From the NCBI GenBank assembly GCA_009363875.1, contig CM018695.1, forward strand, positions 47,725,161 through 47,789,160: 64,000 nucleotides of DNA, read 5' to 3'. Made by a program: the position numbers and the translations under genes. How positions within the stretch are numbered: position 1 is the stretch's first letter; each line of letters starts with the position of its first letter. Shown piece by piece: positions 11,107 to 23,352 of this stretch. The notes below the pieces were generated by a model, which did no database searches, was not told the DNA's origin, and was given only the letters and a program-made list of their open reading frames with translations. The stretch comes from Mikania micrantha. Taxonomy: Eukaryota; Streptophyta; Magnoliopsida; Asterales; Asteraceae.

Positions 11107-11825
11107 CCCCGAGTAAGTTCGGGTTCGTTTTTGTTGCTTGGTTCGCGATTCCGTCGCGTATCCGGAAAATTACGCGTAATTAATTTGTAATAGATAAAAG
11201 AAGATAAATTTAATTATTTTGATGAGTTTCAAAATTGTAAAATGTTATTTATTTTATTTTATTAATTTAAAGTCGTTCGTGTCGTGTTTTCGTTTCCGTT
11301 TCGTCAGATCGCGTCACTTACGCGCGTCATCGTACAGAGCGCTAACTGTACGAACACGATCGTATGTTTCACTTTCTGATTTGGTTTTCTAGTTATCAGT
11401 TATCGTTCAGAACGTTAAACTCACAGATATGTTTGTGTGCATCGTCACCGACGCAAACACGCTGTCAGTTTATTATTCTGAAACGACACTGCAAATCTGA
11501 TTTGAACTGCGTTTCCTCACTGTCGGACTCAACTGCACATCCTGTTATCACATTGTTTTCGCATTGAATTGTCGGTCATCTGATTCCTGTCATCTATGGA
11601 TATCAGATCGCAACCGATTGGTTATTGTTATTCGTTTGAACACTGTTGTTTCTCTTGAGTTGTTGTATCTACTGTATTTAAGTTTTCACTTAAACACATA
11701 CAACTGTGGTTTGTTTTCTGAGTTCTGTTATCACACGACTGTTTACGCACTGTGTTTACACACAGTACATGGTAAAGTACACACACCGTATGGACTTGCC
11801 GGACGATTTGGTACTAGTTGTCACA

Positions 11826-12674
11826 GTCTCCCCTTGTTAAAGAAATTTCGTCCCAAAATTTAAGCGTCATTGTCGGGACTACTTTTTCTTTGTATAGGTG
11901 GAGATGCTTTGATATCATGTGTTTCTCATGTTCTCGTGTTTATGCGAAGTTGTATTTAGAGTTTCCCCCAAGTCTGTTCGATGTGATACGGATTCGTTTT
12001 CAGTCTCTCGACCGTACGATCCGAAATGTTTATGTTCCTTGAGAGAACATTGTTCGTATGTGACCTAGTCCTCCTTAGGAGCCTAGGATTTTGTGTATGG
12101 TTATGTAATAAGTAAACTTGATCTCATTGTTCCTGTCCATTCCAGAACATCAAGTCTACTAGGAGTGTAAGGTAGCTTGGCATCACATTCCATAGCTGTT
12201 TGTATACACTCCCATAGTGGTATCTCATGGTGTTACATAATTTCATGATCTATAATGTTCACTATGATTCTGATGCTCGCGTGTTATTCCTGTTAGGAGA
12301 AGCCTCTCGTTTCTCCCCTTGTTAGGATGGATTCGTATATTGTCAGATAAGACAACATTGACGGACCAAATACTGAGAGTTATGAATGTATCTCTGTCGT
12401 TCACTGTAATGACATGAAAAAGGTTTTATTGGATTAGATGACTCCATCCCTATCAAGGACAAGCATCAGTTCCAATGATGGTATTGACATCACTCGTGTC
12501 CATCACTTTGAATCCCATAGTATGTGTTTGTTCACTAAAGTAAGTGAACACTAAGTTCATGTCATTTAGTGTAAGAGATATCCGAGTGTTGCCCCAATTG
12601 CGAGTAAGTTCTAAACTAACTCTGAAGAGGCAATGATAATCTATGCTAGTATAAAATATACAACCGCAAAGATT
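11826..12674 (-). other. 3' non-coding interior, PPT and hairpin of gag-only element
   Basis: At the left edge the minus strand reads AAATTTTG-GGA-CGAAATTT (a hairpin with one G-T pair), then AACAAGGGGAGAC, the polypurine tract touching the 3' LTR. The remaining 800 bp up to gag have no frame and no recognisable pol. In a related autonomous element this interval would hold about 3.3 kb of pol, so a large deletion is inferred. Confidence 0.75.
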
Positions 12675-13973
12675 TTAAATAAGAAATGTACCAGTGTTGG
12701 TGTCAGTGTCTTGGCGAGCTGCTGCTGCTCCAATTTGAAATGCACGTCCTCTCGGTGCTTGCCCTCTCGGTAGCACCCTTTTTGGGCAGTCCTTCGCATA
12801 GTGTCCTGGTTCCCCGCAGGTGTAACAGGAAATGCGATCGAGGTGTGCAGCGGTCTGTGCCACTGCTTGGTTTGCCCTGTGTTGTGTCGCCTGCCCCTTG
12901 CAGAATTTTGCCCACTGCCCCATTTTTCCACAATAAGTGCATTGCCTGCACCCTGTGTCAAGTTGATGATGATAGTTGCACTTATTGCAGAATGGGGCCG
13001 TGCCATAATAAGATCCGCGGTTCTGTGGTGGTTGGGTGAGCAGAGCTTGTTCGGTAGTGGTGGTCGCGGCGAAATTCTTAGCGACCTTTCGTTTCTTGGT
13101 GGAGGGTTGCTCTAGTCCCTCAGTAGTTCCAGATTCTCTCTTGAGTGAACCAGAGGCAACCATTACATCAGTCAATGAAGCTGATAGCGTAACAGCCATC
13201 TCTAGTGTGGTTGGGTGGGCGGCAATCACATGCCCCCGAATACATGGCGGTAGTCCGCTGACGTACCGTTCAATCCTTTTCTCGAGTGTTGGCACGATAT
13301 TCGGTGCCAGTGTTGCCAGTTCATGAAATCTGGTGGTGAAAGCCAGATGTTCAGCACCAATCATCATATGGTTGAGTAGTTCAGTCTCAACCTTCTTGAG
13401 TTCATTCCTCAGGCAAAACTCGTCCCTCAACAATGTCTTGAAATCCTCCCAAGGCATCCCCAATGCCTCGTCTCTTCCTCGGGTTTGAACCTGGGCATTC
13501 CACCAGGTTAGTGCTCGTTTCTCAAACGATCCTGCAGCATACCTCACGCGGTGTTGATCAGGACACCCGCTAATGTCGAGAGTTGTTTCCATCTTTTTGA
13601 TCCATTGGATCAAACCGACGGCTCCCTCAGTGCCACTGAATGCTGGTGGCTTGCATCCTACAAAATTCTTGTAGGAGTAGTCCTGTTGGTTCCTGGTGTT
13701 GCCACTGCCTTCTCCAGATGAGTTGGCTATGTTGTTGCTGTTGATCCTGTTCATCATCTAGGGAATCACATCCCTCAATTGGCTAGTCAGCAAGGTGGCC
13801 AGTGCCACAGTAGCAGGGTCCAACTGGTGAAGTGGTGGCGGTGGAGGTGGAGGAGGTGGAGGTGGTTGTGTAAGAGAGTCAGGCGGTGTCGGTGTCGACG
13901 AGTGCGGAGCTGAGCCTTGGGTCAGTGGTAATACCAGTGGTTGTCTTCTCGGCGGCATTCTGATCATAACCAA
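12675..13973 (-). pseudogene. Gag of the non-autonomous element
   Basis: Ty3/gypsy Gag, which would form the particle and bind RNA. Translation from 13973 reaches MPPRR at 13958, then a run of about eleven prolines, then an in-frame stop (13758-13760), then the gag core: FSGTEGAVGLIQWIKKMET, RALTWWNAQVQTRGR and FHELATLAPNIVPTLEKRI. Two zinc-binding modules follow: a CNKC..H variant and CTYCGKMGQWAKFC, then a classical knuckle CYTCGEPGHYAKDC. The frame ends with TGTFLI, the first residues of protease, then stops, marking where pol was lost. Its nearest relative in the window is the gag of element F, which shares MPPRR, ALTWWN and the zinc-module order. Confidence 0.9.
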
Positions 13974-14029
13974 AAGAAAATCGGTTAGTGAAGTGATCAG
14001 AAGCAGAAGACATATGCAAATAGAGTCCT

Positions 14030-14093
14030 ATGTGGTATGTTCACTACATGAGGGTCCCTAGGTTATACTCTAGGCCAAACCGTTTAAGTAATC
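14030..14093 (-). other. Region after 5' LTR of gag-only element: no clear primer site
   Basis: On the minus strand the LTR end GGTGTGACA is followed by GATTACTTAAACGG. Element F has GAT then TGGTATCA at the same place. Here GAT is kept but no TGG-initial primer site follows, so it is diverged or lost. Confidence 0.6.
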
Positions 14094-14804
14094 TGTCACA
14101 CCCCGGGCCGGCGGGAACGGATCGGGTTTTCCCGTCGGGCGGAAAGTTCCCGGGGCGCGATATCTTGAATGATAATCGAAATGTTCAGATTGTTTGCATG
14201 GCACATGATGTATAATGAGAAATGCTAACATGACATATGATATATAATTACAAAGTTAAATTACAAAGTTATGTTCATAATTTAACTGAGTAAATCTATC
14301 CAAAAAGAATCATTGAGTTTCTATCTTGTATCTGCACAAGATTTACAAAAGATGATTCATTGTTTGTCATTCAAAAGTATGTTCAACCCAAAATGAAGCT
14401 AGGTCTTCTAGTGTCCACTAGCTTAATCCTTGAATGTTGGTGACTAACCCTGTTCGTCACCTGAGAAAACATGCATTCAAACAAAGTCAACACTAGGTTG
14501 GTGAGTTCATAAGTTTAGTAATTGAAAACCATTGAATTCTTGTAAATCATGTTCACAGTGTTTCATACAAGTTGTATTGTTAATTGAATCCCATGTTCCA
14601 CACAATGTCCTCTCCATGATTGTATGCACAAATAATGTCTCATCCAATCAAGCATGCTTATATATAGGGGCATACGAAAAGGTCAAGCCCAGACGCCACC
14701 CCACCACATGCTTAACTGCACTCGACACTACCTGTAATACAACGATGGATACCCATTTCCTTTCACCCATGATTTCCCGGTATGTTTACCCCAATAATGA
14801 AAAA

Positions 14805-15467
14805 GAGATAGAGACAGAATTATCTCTGTTAACCATTCCTTATGGAATAGCCAGCGTGTAAAATAACCCAATGAATAAAGTAAGAGACGTAATCATCTCT
14901 GTTAACTAATCCTTACGGATTAGCCGGTGCGTAAAATAAACCAATAATTGAATAAAGAGACTTAATGATCTTTGTTAGCTAATCCTTACGAATTAGCCCG
15001 GTGTGTATAATAACCCAAATGAAACAAGTAAGAAACGAAATCGTCTCTGTTAGCTATTCCTTACGGATTAGCCCGGCATGCAAGATATCATACTCAATAT
15101 ATAGAATGAAACGTAATAGTTTCAGTAGCTAATCATTACCAATTAGCCCGGCATGTAGTGTAACCAAACAATTGAATAAAGAGACATAATTGTCTCTGTT
15201 AGCTATTCCTTACGGTTTAGCCCGGCGTGTAAGATATCATACTCGATATCTAGAGCGAGACCTAGGGATCTCTGTGACTGTCAGTTTAACCAGTCTGGTG
15301 TGTAAGATATCATACTCGATACCTAGGTAGGGACATTATAGTCCCAGTAGCTGTCACCCCTATCCAACCCGGTGTGTAACGTGTCTTACTCATGATTTCT
15401 AGTTAGAGACGTAATAGTCTCAGTAGCTGTCATTTCTGGTCAGCCCGGTGTGTAAGATATCCTCCCA
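14805..15467. repeat. Nine-unit hairpin array in LTR (right copy)
   Basis: Same array as at 8041-8700, with a few substitutions. In orientation of transcription it lies 2.4-3 kb downstream of the TATA box, so it would be in the RNA leader. Confidence 0.85.
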
Positions 15468-17855
15468 CAATATCTATTGGAATGAACACGTTTCTTAGAT
15501 TTTATGCATGATATTAATTTGATTGATAGCACCTCTCGTGCCCGGTGTGATTTCGTTTGATTACCCCCAAGTTCTAATGATTAATGTTAGTGATTACCCG
15601 ACTGATCTATGGTTGTGTAATCCGACATCCTCTGACGGTTATAAAATGTGCTCTAAATAGAGTCATAGTAAGTAATGATAATATGTGTGGGAAATGCCAT
15701 CCCAAAATCGTGTGCATGCGATATCATCCTCGATATCACAAGTAATGTCTCAACTGTTATCTCAAGGTTGCGTGTTCTAGCGATCTTTGAACAAAGTGTC
15801 ATAAGAACATGTCTTATACACGATGTTAGTGATGTGTCAATGATCTTGTTATCATGAAATTACCTTATCATGATGATCATTCTTGTCATTAGTAATTGTT
15901 ACTGGCATGTTATCCCTTGGTTTTCCCCGTTGTTCTATCGTGTAAGAATAATAAGCAGTTGCAAGAGATGTTCTTAACAACTTATGTTATTCTAGTGCAT
16001 ACATGTGTCAGGAAGCTATAATGGCATGTATCTTCCTAATTGTCTCAGGTATGATAATATCAACCAAGCAAGCATGTAATGATCAATGATAATAAAGATA
16101 AACTATTATTATCTAAATCATAATATAAACAAATAGTTTAAAAGAACTTTTAATCAAATAAAAGTTTAGCATGTTTCTCAGCCCCGAGCTTTGAAATCAG
16201 TAAAGATTATAAAAGGGGCATATGAACTCACCTTGTAGTTGATGTAGTTGACTTAGTCTAAACAAATTGCACGCGCTCTTTGTTGTACTTGTTGTTGTAT
16301 TCACTATCCTGTATTGATTTTACATTGTTGTAACTTATAAGTATAAGTTATAGTTGTGTTGCGTGCGTGTACGTGTTAGCCCTAAAGTTGGCTAACTCGC
16401 GTAAGTCTCGGTCATTATTCGGCCCTGATTCGCTTATGAGGGATGTTACTAACTCTTAATCAATTTAGGTTAAGCTCAAGACGCCTCATTACTTGTTTCA
16501 TGTTTAACTTTGTTTTGACCTTATCCCATCATGTAAACTTGAAATCCATTGTTATTTTCTAAGTGTAAAGCCTAGTTTTGAGGTTTGAAATCTCATGTGT
16601 TGCTCTTGTATACTTGATTAGGTAGTTACATAATTAATAAATAACCATGAAATACCCTTGTAAAAACCTAATATTTTTGTGGAATGCATTAACCGACTAC
16701 ATCACCTTTGTGGTAACATGTTTAATGTATGATTACTTACATATTATCCCATGACCTATTATTACATATATTGATTTTATGTTTCATGTAGGTCAAATTT
16801 CATCACATGGGCCACTAAATGATGGGCCGAATAAATGGGTGGGCTAAAGCTGTGGGCCGAAAGAGTGCTGCTGGGCCAAAGGGACGTTGTTGGGCCTGAA
16901 ACAGCCTCATGGGCCAATTGGGCCATGATGGGCCAAAGCAAACTGTCTTTGCCAAAGTAGTAGGCTGTTGGGCTGTATTTGAGAATTGTGGGCCGAGTAA
17001 GGTGTTGGGCTAGGATAGTTTAATGGATCGAATGCTTGGTCTTGTTTCGATTGGGCCTGACCAGGTGTCATGGGTCTAATGCCATGGCTCAAATGGAGGA
17101 TGGTTGTGTGAAGGTGTTGGGCCGAAGTTAGGCATTTGGGCCAAATTTATCCAGGTCGTATGGCCAAGGCCCACATGAACGAGAATGGCCCCATGATCCA
17201 ACCGAATGAAGAGTGTAGCTCGGTGGTGTGCATGGCCGAATAAGATGACACAGGCGAATGGGGTAGCTTCAGCCGAATGAGGCTCATACTCGCTGGATGG
17301 CCGAATGAGGAGTCTTGGCCGACAGAAGCAAGTTCAGGCGAATGAAGACTTCCTTCGGCCCTGGGTTCCTTCGGTCGCCCTAGTTGGCCTGCCATTCGTC
17401 CAGTCTGTGTAGAGGGCCATTCGGGCTTGGGCCATTCGGCCAAGCTATGGCGGCCGCCGCCCAGGTAGGTTCCCACGACCTAGTGGTGGTGAACGATGAT
17501 GTTCCATAGTAGTGGTATGCAAAGAGGAGTTCTTAGGAGTGCAGGGTTCGAGGGGGATGGTCCATGGCTGGGTGAAGATGGCGGTTAACACAAAGGGTTT
17601 GAAAACCCTATTTTTCGCAACTTTTACATATCATTACCTCGTTTTTCTGTGAGCTTTGATCTAGATCGGTTGTACTTTCACGTAGAGCACAATGAGAGCT
17701 TCGATTTGGTCCAAAGATGGAGCGATTTGGTTAAGAAATGAGAGAGATATGGAGTTATGAAGGTTGAAAATGGAGGTGGATCTTGAAACCGGGATTTGGG
17801 TTTGGTGTGGGGAAGAAGAAGTGTAAAATGTATAAAAATGAACTCATGGTGGGTA

Positions 17856-17861
17856 TTTATA
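17856..17861 (-). promoter_or_regulatory. TATA box of gag-only element, 5' LTR copy
   Basis: The minus strand reads GGGGTATAAATACCC. It would set transcription of the element leftward from about 17825, leaving a leader of more than 3.7 kb before gag. Confidence 0.75.
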
Positions 17862-18613
17862 CCCCGAGTAAGTTCGGGTTCGTTTTTGTTGCTCGGTTCG
17901 CGATTCTGTCACGTATCCGGAAAATTACGCGTAATTAATTTGTAATAGATAAAAGAAGATAAATTTAATTATTTTGATGAGTTTCAAAATTGTAAAATTT
18001 TATGTATTTTATTTTATTAATTTAAAGTCGTTCGTGTCGTGTTTTCGTTTCCGTTTCGTCAGATCGCGTCACTTACGCGTGTCTTCGTACAGAGCGCTAA
18101 CTGTACGAACACGATCGTATGTTTCACTTTCTGATTTGGTTTTCTAGTTATCAGTTATCGTTCAGAACGTTAAACTCACAGATATGTTTGTGTGAATCGT
18201 CACCCACGCAAACACGCTGTCAGTTTATTATTCTGAAACGGCACTGCAAATCTGATTTGAACTGTGTTTCATCACTGTCGGACTCAACTACACATCATGT
18301 TATCACATTGTTTTCGCATTGAATTTTCGGTCATCTAAATCCTGTCGTCTATGGATATCAGATCGCAACCGATTGGTTATTGTTATTCGTTTGAACACTG
18401 TTGTTTCTCTTGAGTTGTTGTATCTACTGTATTTAAGTTTTCACTTAAACACATACAACTGTGGTTTGTTTTCTGAGTTCTGTTATCACACGACTGTTTA
18501 CGCACTGTATTTACACACAGTACATGGTGAAAGTACACACACCGTACGGACTTGCCGGACGGTTTGGTACTAGTTGTCACACATGTTCCTTACCCCGATT
18601 CTAGGATAGGATA

Positions 18614-19471
18614 ATGGATCCAATTAGGGGACGAGGTTGACCGCGAAGAAATTGCCTGCAAATAATAACGAAGCAACTGGAGATGCTACAAATGTCCAGT
18701 TAAATGAACGACAAAGAGCCGATGTGACGAACAAGTTTCAAAGAATGTAGCGAGACGCTATCCTGATGATAGTAAAGGAAGTCAATAGAGAGAATAATAA
18801 TCATAATAGGAATGATATTGGTCCTGAGGCAGGTATTGCTGCTGATGATATTATCGGTGGCGATCATGACCATGTTGAGCACATACAAAATCAAGTTTTG
18901 GTGGAAGAAAAGAATTCATGAAATTATGAGTGCAAGACTTTCAAGGGATGTAATCCTCCTTCCTTTGATGGAAAGAAAGACGCAGTTCCCACGTTTCAAT
19001 GGATTCGTGAAATGGAAGCAGTAATAGAAATAAGCGAGTGTAGGGAATATCAGGCAGTTAAGTCTGCCGCACACTCGTTAGTGTCCGAAGCGTTATACTG
19101 GTGGGGCACAATCAAACAAGCTCGCGGAACTCAAGTTTTAGCTGCTATGACACGGGAAGACATGAAGAAATTGATGTTAGAACAATTTTGTTCCCAAAAT
19201 GAGCTAGACAAGATGGAAATGAATTTTATGGAATGTCTCGATTCGTCCCTAATCTGGTAAATACTGACGAAAAGAGAATTAGAAGGTATGTAAAAGGGTT
19301 GCTATCGGCAATTAGAAAGTTAATCAAGCCACTTGCTCCGAAAACATTTCAGTCTACTGTGGAAATCAGTGCGGGTATGTATGATGAAGAATATGGAGAA
19401 GGTGGTAGGTCGGAAGGTATGAATCGAAAGTGGGAAGAATTTAATGAAGGCGGAAGGAAGAATGAAGGTAG
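18614..19471 (+). pseudogene. Host gypsy gag, N-terminal part
   Basis: Ty3/gypsy Gag. ATG at 18614 begins MDPIRGRG, the frame then shifts, and the gag core is seen as FQWIREMEAVIEISECREYQ, SEALYWWGTIKQARG, LEQFCSQNELDKMEM and RFVPNLVNTDEKRI. At least three frame changes occur (near 18640, 19010 and 19230). It ends in a basic Lys/Arg/Glu-rich stretch where SIRE-2 inserted. The zinc knuckles continue at 33041, which confirms the split. Confidence 0.85.
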
Positions 19472-19790
19472 ATTGAAGAAAAAGCATAAAACTTGAATAA
19501 AGAATAACCATTTCATTAATCACAATCAAATGATTACAATGAAATACATAGCTCTTTCTCACACAGAGAAAACACTCAAAGATTTTCCAGAAGTTATGAC
19601 AAAACTAGACAAACCTCCAATATAAACACACTGTCAGACGAACCTAGCCTAGCCGAACCTAGATAGACAAACCTACTAGGTTCGCCGAACTTGCTAAGTT
19701 CGTGGGCCAGACGAACCTCAGCCAAACCTCAACTAACTTTCTATAATTTACATATTTTGATAAGCAACCTATTACAAATATGTACTAACA
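19472..19790 (-). repeat. 3' LTR of SIRE-2, internally deleted
   Basis: From about 19503 it matches the right LTR from 32707 onward and ends ...GTACTAACA at 19790. The outer part of the right LTR (about 32600-32690) has no counterpart here; only TTGA and AGAAAAAGCAT may remain. CGAACC motifs at 19638-19725 are fewer than in the other copy. Confidence 0.8.
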
Positions 19791-19801
19791 AACTCCCCCT
19801 T
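19791..19801 (-). promoter_or_regulatory. Polypurine tract of SIRE-2
   Basis: Minus strand AAGGGGGAGTT directly abuts the 3' LTR start TGTTAGTAC. This is the site where plus-strand DNA synthesis is primed. Confidence 0.9.
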
Positions 19802-19834
19802 AATAGTTGCTTCCAAAATCTTCAATCTTCGTCT

Positions 19835-22800
19835 TCAATCGTCACTTTGAAGTCCACTTGTTTTTCCACACACATTATCAACAGCACGAATAACAACAGA
19901 TCTTGGAATCTTAGATAATCTTTCAGCTTCCAACTTAGCATCTCTCTCATCTATCTCCTTTTGTATTTTCATCAACTCAACATACAAATAATCGACATCT
20001 TCCCAGGTACATCCAGAATGTATACCCAGAGTATAACACATCCGAGCAATTGTTTGAAACTGAACTGCCATGTCTTTGTAGCTTATACCAACATCATGAT
20101 ATCCTTCATCAGCAAAGATCTCAGCTACATTCAACATATCAATATCTTCTTTTGAACAGTTTGCTATCCATACAGGATCTAACATCCTAATCACCCTCCA
20201 TTTTTCTTCTTGTTTCAACAAAATAAGAGCTTCAGATGTCTTTTCATCATAGAACTAGAACTTGAAATAATGATTCCAATTATGTTCTATCCTCCTCAAC
20301 CTTGGTCTTTTAAAAGCTTTAGGCTTTGAATATCCATGCAACTTGTCTTTGACTTGTGGCATCAACAAACCCCACCCATACTTAGCCTTTTTCTTTAACA
20401 ACATCTCAAATATGTCATTATGTTTAGTCTGAATTGGCTTTATCATCTTCAATAGAGATAACTGCATACACTCAAAAGATGGTAAGGACATCATATCCAA
20501 TGCTTTTCCAAAATATTGGCATCCATTAGTCCTTTTGATCACATAACATCCTTTCTCCTTCATGCTTCCAGAAATGTTGTGAAAATAACCATAGCTTACA
20601 ATTTTTCCTATCATCTTTGATATAGATCCAATCTTGAATCTTGTATATTGTTTAGCTTGGTTTTCTTGAACTTTTTCTTCAATGTCTTCAATCATTTGCT
20701 TGAAAATGTACAAGTGATCAACTATGTACTTGCTTTCATCTTGATTCTCCTTCCATAGATCCATATAAGTCTTTTCTTTTGTTTGAGCAAATGATGTTTT
20801 TGGAACACCTCCTTGAATTTCACTCTCAAATATCTTCTTCGAAGTTTGAAGATTATACAAATTCTCATCTATTGGATCATCTTGTTCAAAATCAAATAGT
20901 TCCATTTGATCCTCTTGTTCAAAATCAAATAGTTGATCTGGATCAACTTCAAATATATCATAGAGATCATTCCTTGAATAACCACCAACAATTTCTCCTT
21001 CCTCCACTTCTTTATCTTCAGATCTTTCAACAAACATTGTCTGCACATGTATATCAGCATGTTGTTTAAAGAAATCAATAAAAGTAGGCAAAGAATAATC
21101 AACAATCTACTTTGGATATTCTATATCAGTTAAATCTTCAGCATCAACATCTTTACAATCTTTAGCTTTGTCAGAAGACACAACAGGAATAGGAGTAACA
21201 CCAACTGTAATCTTGGAAGGATTATAAACCACTAGAGCACCAGTCCTGGAATTTAATCCACCTGAACTTCCCACACCAATTCACATCACCATCATTATCT
21301 TCATCATCAAAATAAGCATCAAAGCTTGGATGTTCATCAACATCTGAGTCCTCATAATCTATCTTCTCATCTTCTTCTTCATCATCAATATTCACATATA
21401 TACAGGCTCAGAAGTAGCACCAGTAACCTCAGCTTGATCAACAATCTTTTTCTTCAATTCTTGATGTTCTTTCTTTAAAACATCAATATCAATACTCTGT
21501 TGAGTAGTCAAAGCCTCCAAAGAAACAATCCTTTCATTCAACAAATTCTTCTCAATTGCATCATCTTCTCTCCACTTCATCAACTGAGAAATTTGGCTTT
21601 TCATAACATCTAGATCACTTGAGCTTGAGGAAGATGGTTGTTCAGCATCAACTTTCTCCTTTTGTTTTCTATATTTGTCAAACTCTTGTGACAATATAGA
21701 AATTCTTCTTCTAAGCTCACTATCATCATAATCCAAGGAGAAATTTATATCCAAATCATCTAATCCCTCAAATAAAGACTCTCCTCTTGATGCAAAAGTA
21801 GCTTGAACTGAAGTAGTTGCTTGAAAAGATGTGGTTACTGTTGTAGCATCCATGAAAGAAGGAACAAAATTAGCAACATTCACAAAATCAGGACTCTGGA
21901 AGAATGAATTAGAAGACGTATGAATAGAAGAAGTAGAAACAGTTTCTTGAACTGTTGTAGCCACTGAAACATGTTTAGAAATATGAACATAAACTGGTGT
22001 AGAAGAAACAGTTACAGAAGATGATACAATAATCCTATGAGCTTTAGTTTTCTTCTTCCTAGGAATCTTAGCCATTCTCTTTTTCTTCTTTGCCCTTGAA
22101 ACTTTAGGCTCATCAACTGTAAAGCTAGGATCATCAGCTTCTTCTCTAGCTTCTTCATTGTGCTATTGTGCAGGTCTCTTCTTTAATCTCCTGACCATAT
22201 TATTTCCAATCTGAACAGTTTCAAACTCAGACTCAGTCTCTTAGATTCTTCACCTTCATCATCAGCTTCAACATTCTCAGCATCAACATGAACACAAGTT
22301 GTATCCTCTTGTTGTCTTTGATCTTCTTGTTGACCTGGAAAGATTACTTGAAGAGGAACCAGTGTAGAAGGAGTTACACTTGGTCCTTGAGTTTGCTCTT
22401 GACTTTGTGGCTGTGATTGTGAAGACTGAGCTTGTGACTTCCTTGCTTGTTGTCTAGGAGGAGGAGGAGATTGTTGATCATCATCATCATTTCCCAACTG
22501 TTCAGTATCTGAATTCGAATTCTCATGCCTCCAAGCATCATTATCAGGAGCAACATAGTTAGCTCTCGCACAATGACATACTAAATCTTTAGTCAAAACA
22601 TCATCACTGTTATTCTGATAAATCTTGACCTGACCAAGACTTGAGTCACTCATATGCTTTAACTTAAGCAAATCAGAAGCATCTCTAGGTAAGTTCTGCT
22701 CAGGAAATCTCTCATCAATCAGCATCTGGATGAATTTGGGATACATATAAAATCTGTCCTTTGCTTTAGTGATATTATCAGACATGTATCTGAATATCAT

Positions 22801-23352
22801 AGTTGAGAAATTGAACGGTTTGTTCAATATCAAAGCTACCATAGCAGATCTCATCAAATATCTAAGCTTGTCAAAAGTTCCCTTCCTCATGCTCAAACAA
22901 TGTAACAACACATGAGCCAACAACTTGTATTGTAGAGGAAGCTTTCCCTTCTTGATAGAGTTCTCATTGTAAACTCCAAAATAACAAATCCTCAAGAAGC
23001 AAACCATGATACACCTTTCAGGAATGAGTGTCATTCCTGTAGGTTCTCCACCGAATTGTAGAACCCTTCTAATATCAGCCTCAGTAATCCGAATGGCTTG
23101 ACCAAGCACATTCGCTTCAATCACATAATCTTCATCAATAGTGATTAGCCTTGCTGAATCCCAGAAACTTTGTATATGAGATCTGTAAATCTGACATGAG
23201 TTGGATATAGCATGATAAATCCTTGAGTGCCTCAGAAACTCAATCATAGGTCTGAAATCTTTGCCATTCTTTGTCGTAGGATCGAAATATGCACAGAGAT
23301 TATGTTTATCTCCAAATGTAAGATTCGCCATTTCTACAATCAGAAAAAACAA
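19835..23352 (-). pseudogene. SIRE-2 extra ORF2 (Sirevirus 'env-like' ORF), broken
   Basis: Long reading region between pol and the 3' LTR. The best-preserved N-terminal part (23352 to about 22240) begins MANLTFGDKHNLCAYFD and contains FLRHSRIYHAIS, EADIRRVLQFGGEP and LLAHVLLHCLSMRKGTFD, then a Gln/Ser/Pro-rich stretch. A frameshift near 22240 and a stop near 22163 follow, then a Ser/Thr-rich and coiled-coil part (22075-21392), an acidic part and a lysine-rich C-terminus (21091-20255, 20221-19835). I see no signal peptide or convincing membrane segment, so an envelope role is unsupported. Its function is unknown; similar ORFs are known only from Sireviruses and their genomic copies. Confidence 0.75.

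Larger units (their letters stand above)
7329..11825 (-). repeat. 3' LTR of gag-only element (4497 bp)
   Basis: On the minus strand it begins TGTGACAACTAG and ends GGTGTGACA. By eye it differs from the 14094-18581 copy at only one or two positions per hundred, so the insertion is fairly young. Reading on the minus strand: about 720 bp of U3, a TATA box at 11106, an ATTCGGC tract, a GGCCCA tract, and a nine-unit hairpin array. About 3.7 kb lie downstream of the TATA box. Frames inside it are chance. Confidence 0.95.
7329..18581 (-). mobile_element. Non-autonomous gag-only element with 4.5-kb LTRs (TR-GAG type)
   Basis: Minus-strand element bounded by near-identical long direct repeats (7329-11825 and 14094-18581) that begin TGTCACACCCCGG and end GTTGTCACA, with CATGT duplicated at 7324-7328 and 18582-18586. 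The 2.27-kb interior holds a chromovirus-type gag ending just inside the protease, then non-coding sequence and a polypurine tract. There is no reverse transcriptase or integrase, so it needs enzymes in trans. LTR-bounded gag-only elements are known in plants as TR-GAG. The LTR promoter and 3' hairpin relate it to Tekay-like elements such as F. Confidence 0.92.
14094..18581 (-). repeat. 5' LTR of gag-only element (4488 bp)
   Basis: Second copy of the giant LTR, with the same subregions in the same order: hairpin array 14805-15467, GGCCCA tract 16790-17150, ATTCGGC tract 17190-17450, TATA box 17856-17861. In element orientation it is the upstream LTR and would drive transcription leftward. Small differences from the other copy include a missing stretch of about 9 bp near 17452. 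Confidence 0.95.

Noticed and set aside
11564..11863. 99-codon frame, partly shared with 18319-18573
   Set aside because: It is in the U3 of the gag-only LTR on the antisense strand; the copies differ by frameshift.
12686..13326. Plus-strand frames opposite the gag of the non-autonomous element
   Set aside because: They are antisense shadows of gag, which has clear zinc modules on the minus strand.
22183..23352. Host protein-coding gene beginning MANLTFGDKHN
   Set aside because: It lies between pol and the 3' LTR of SIRE-2, in the same orientation, with frameshifts; it fits the Sirevirus extra ORF.
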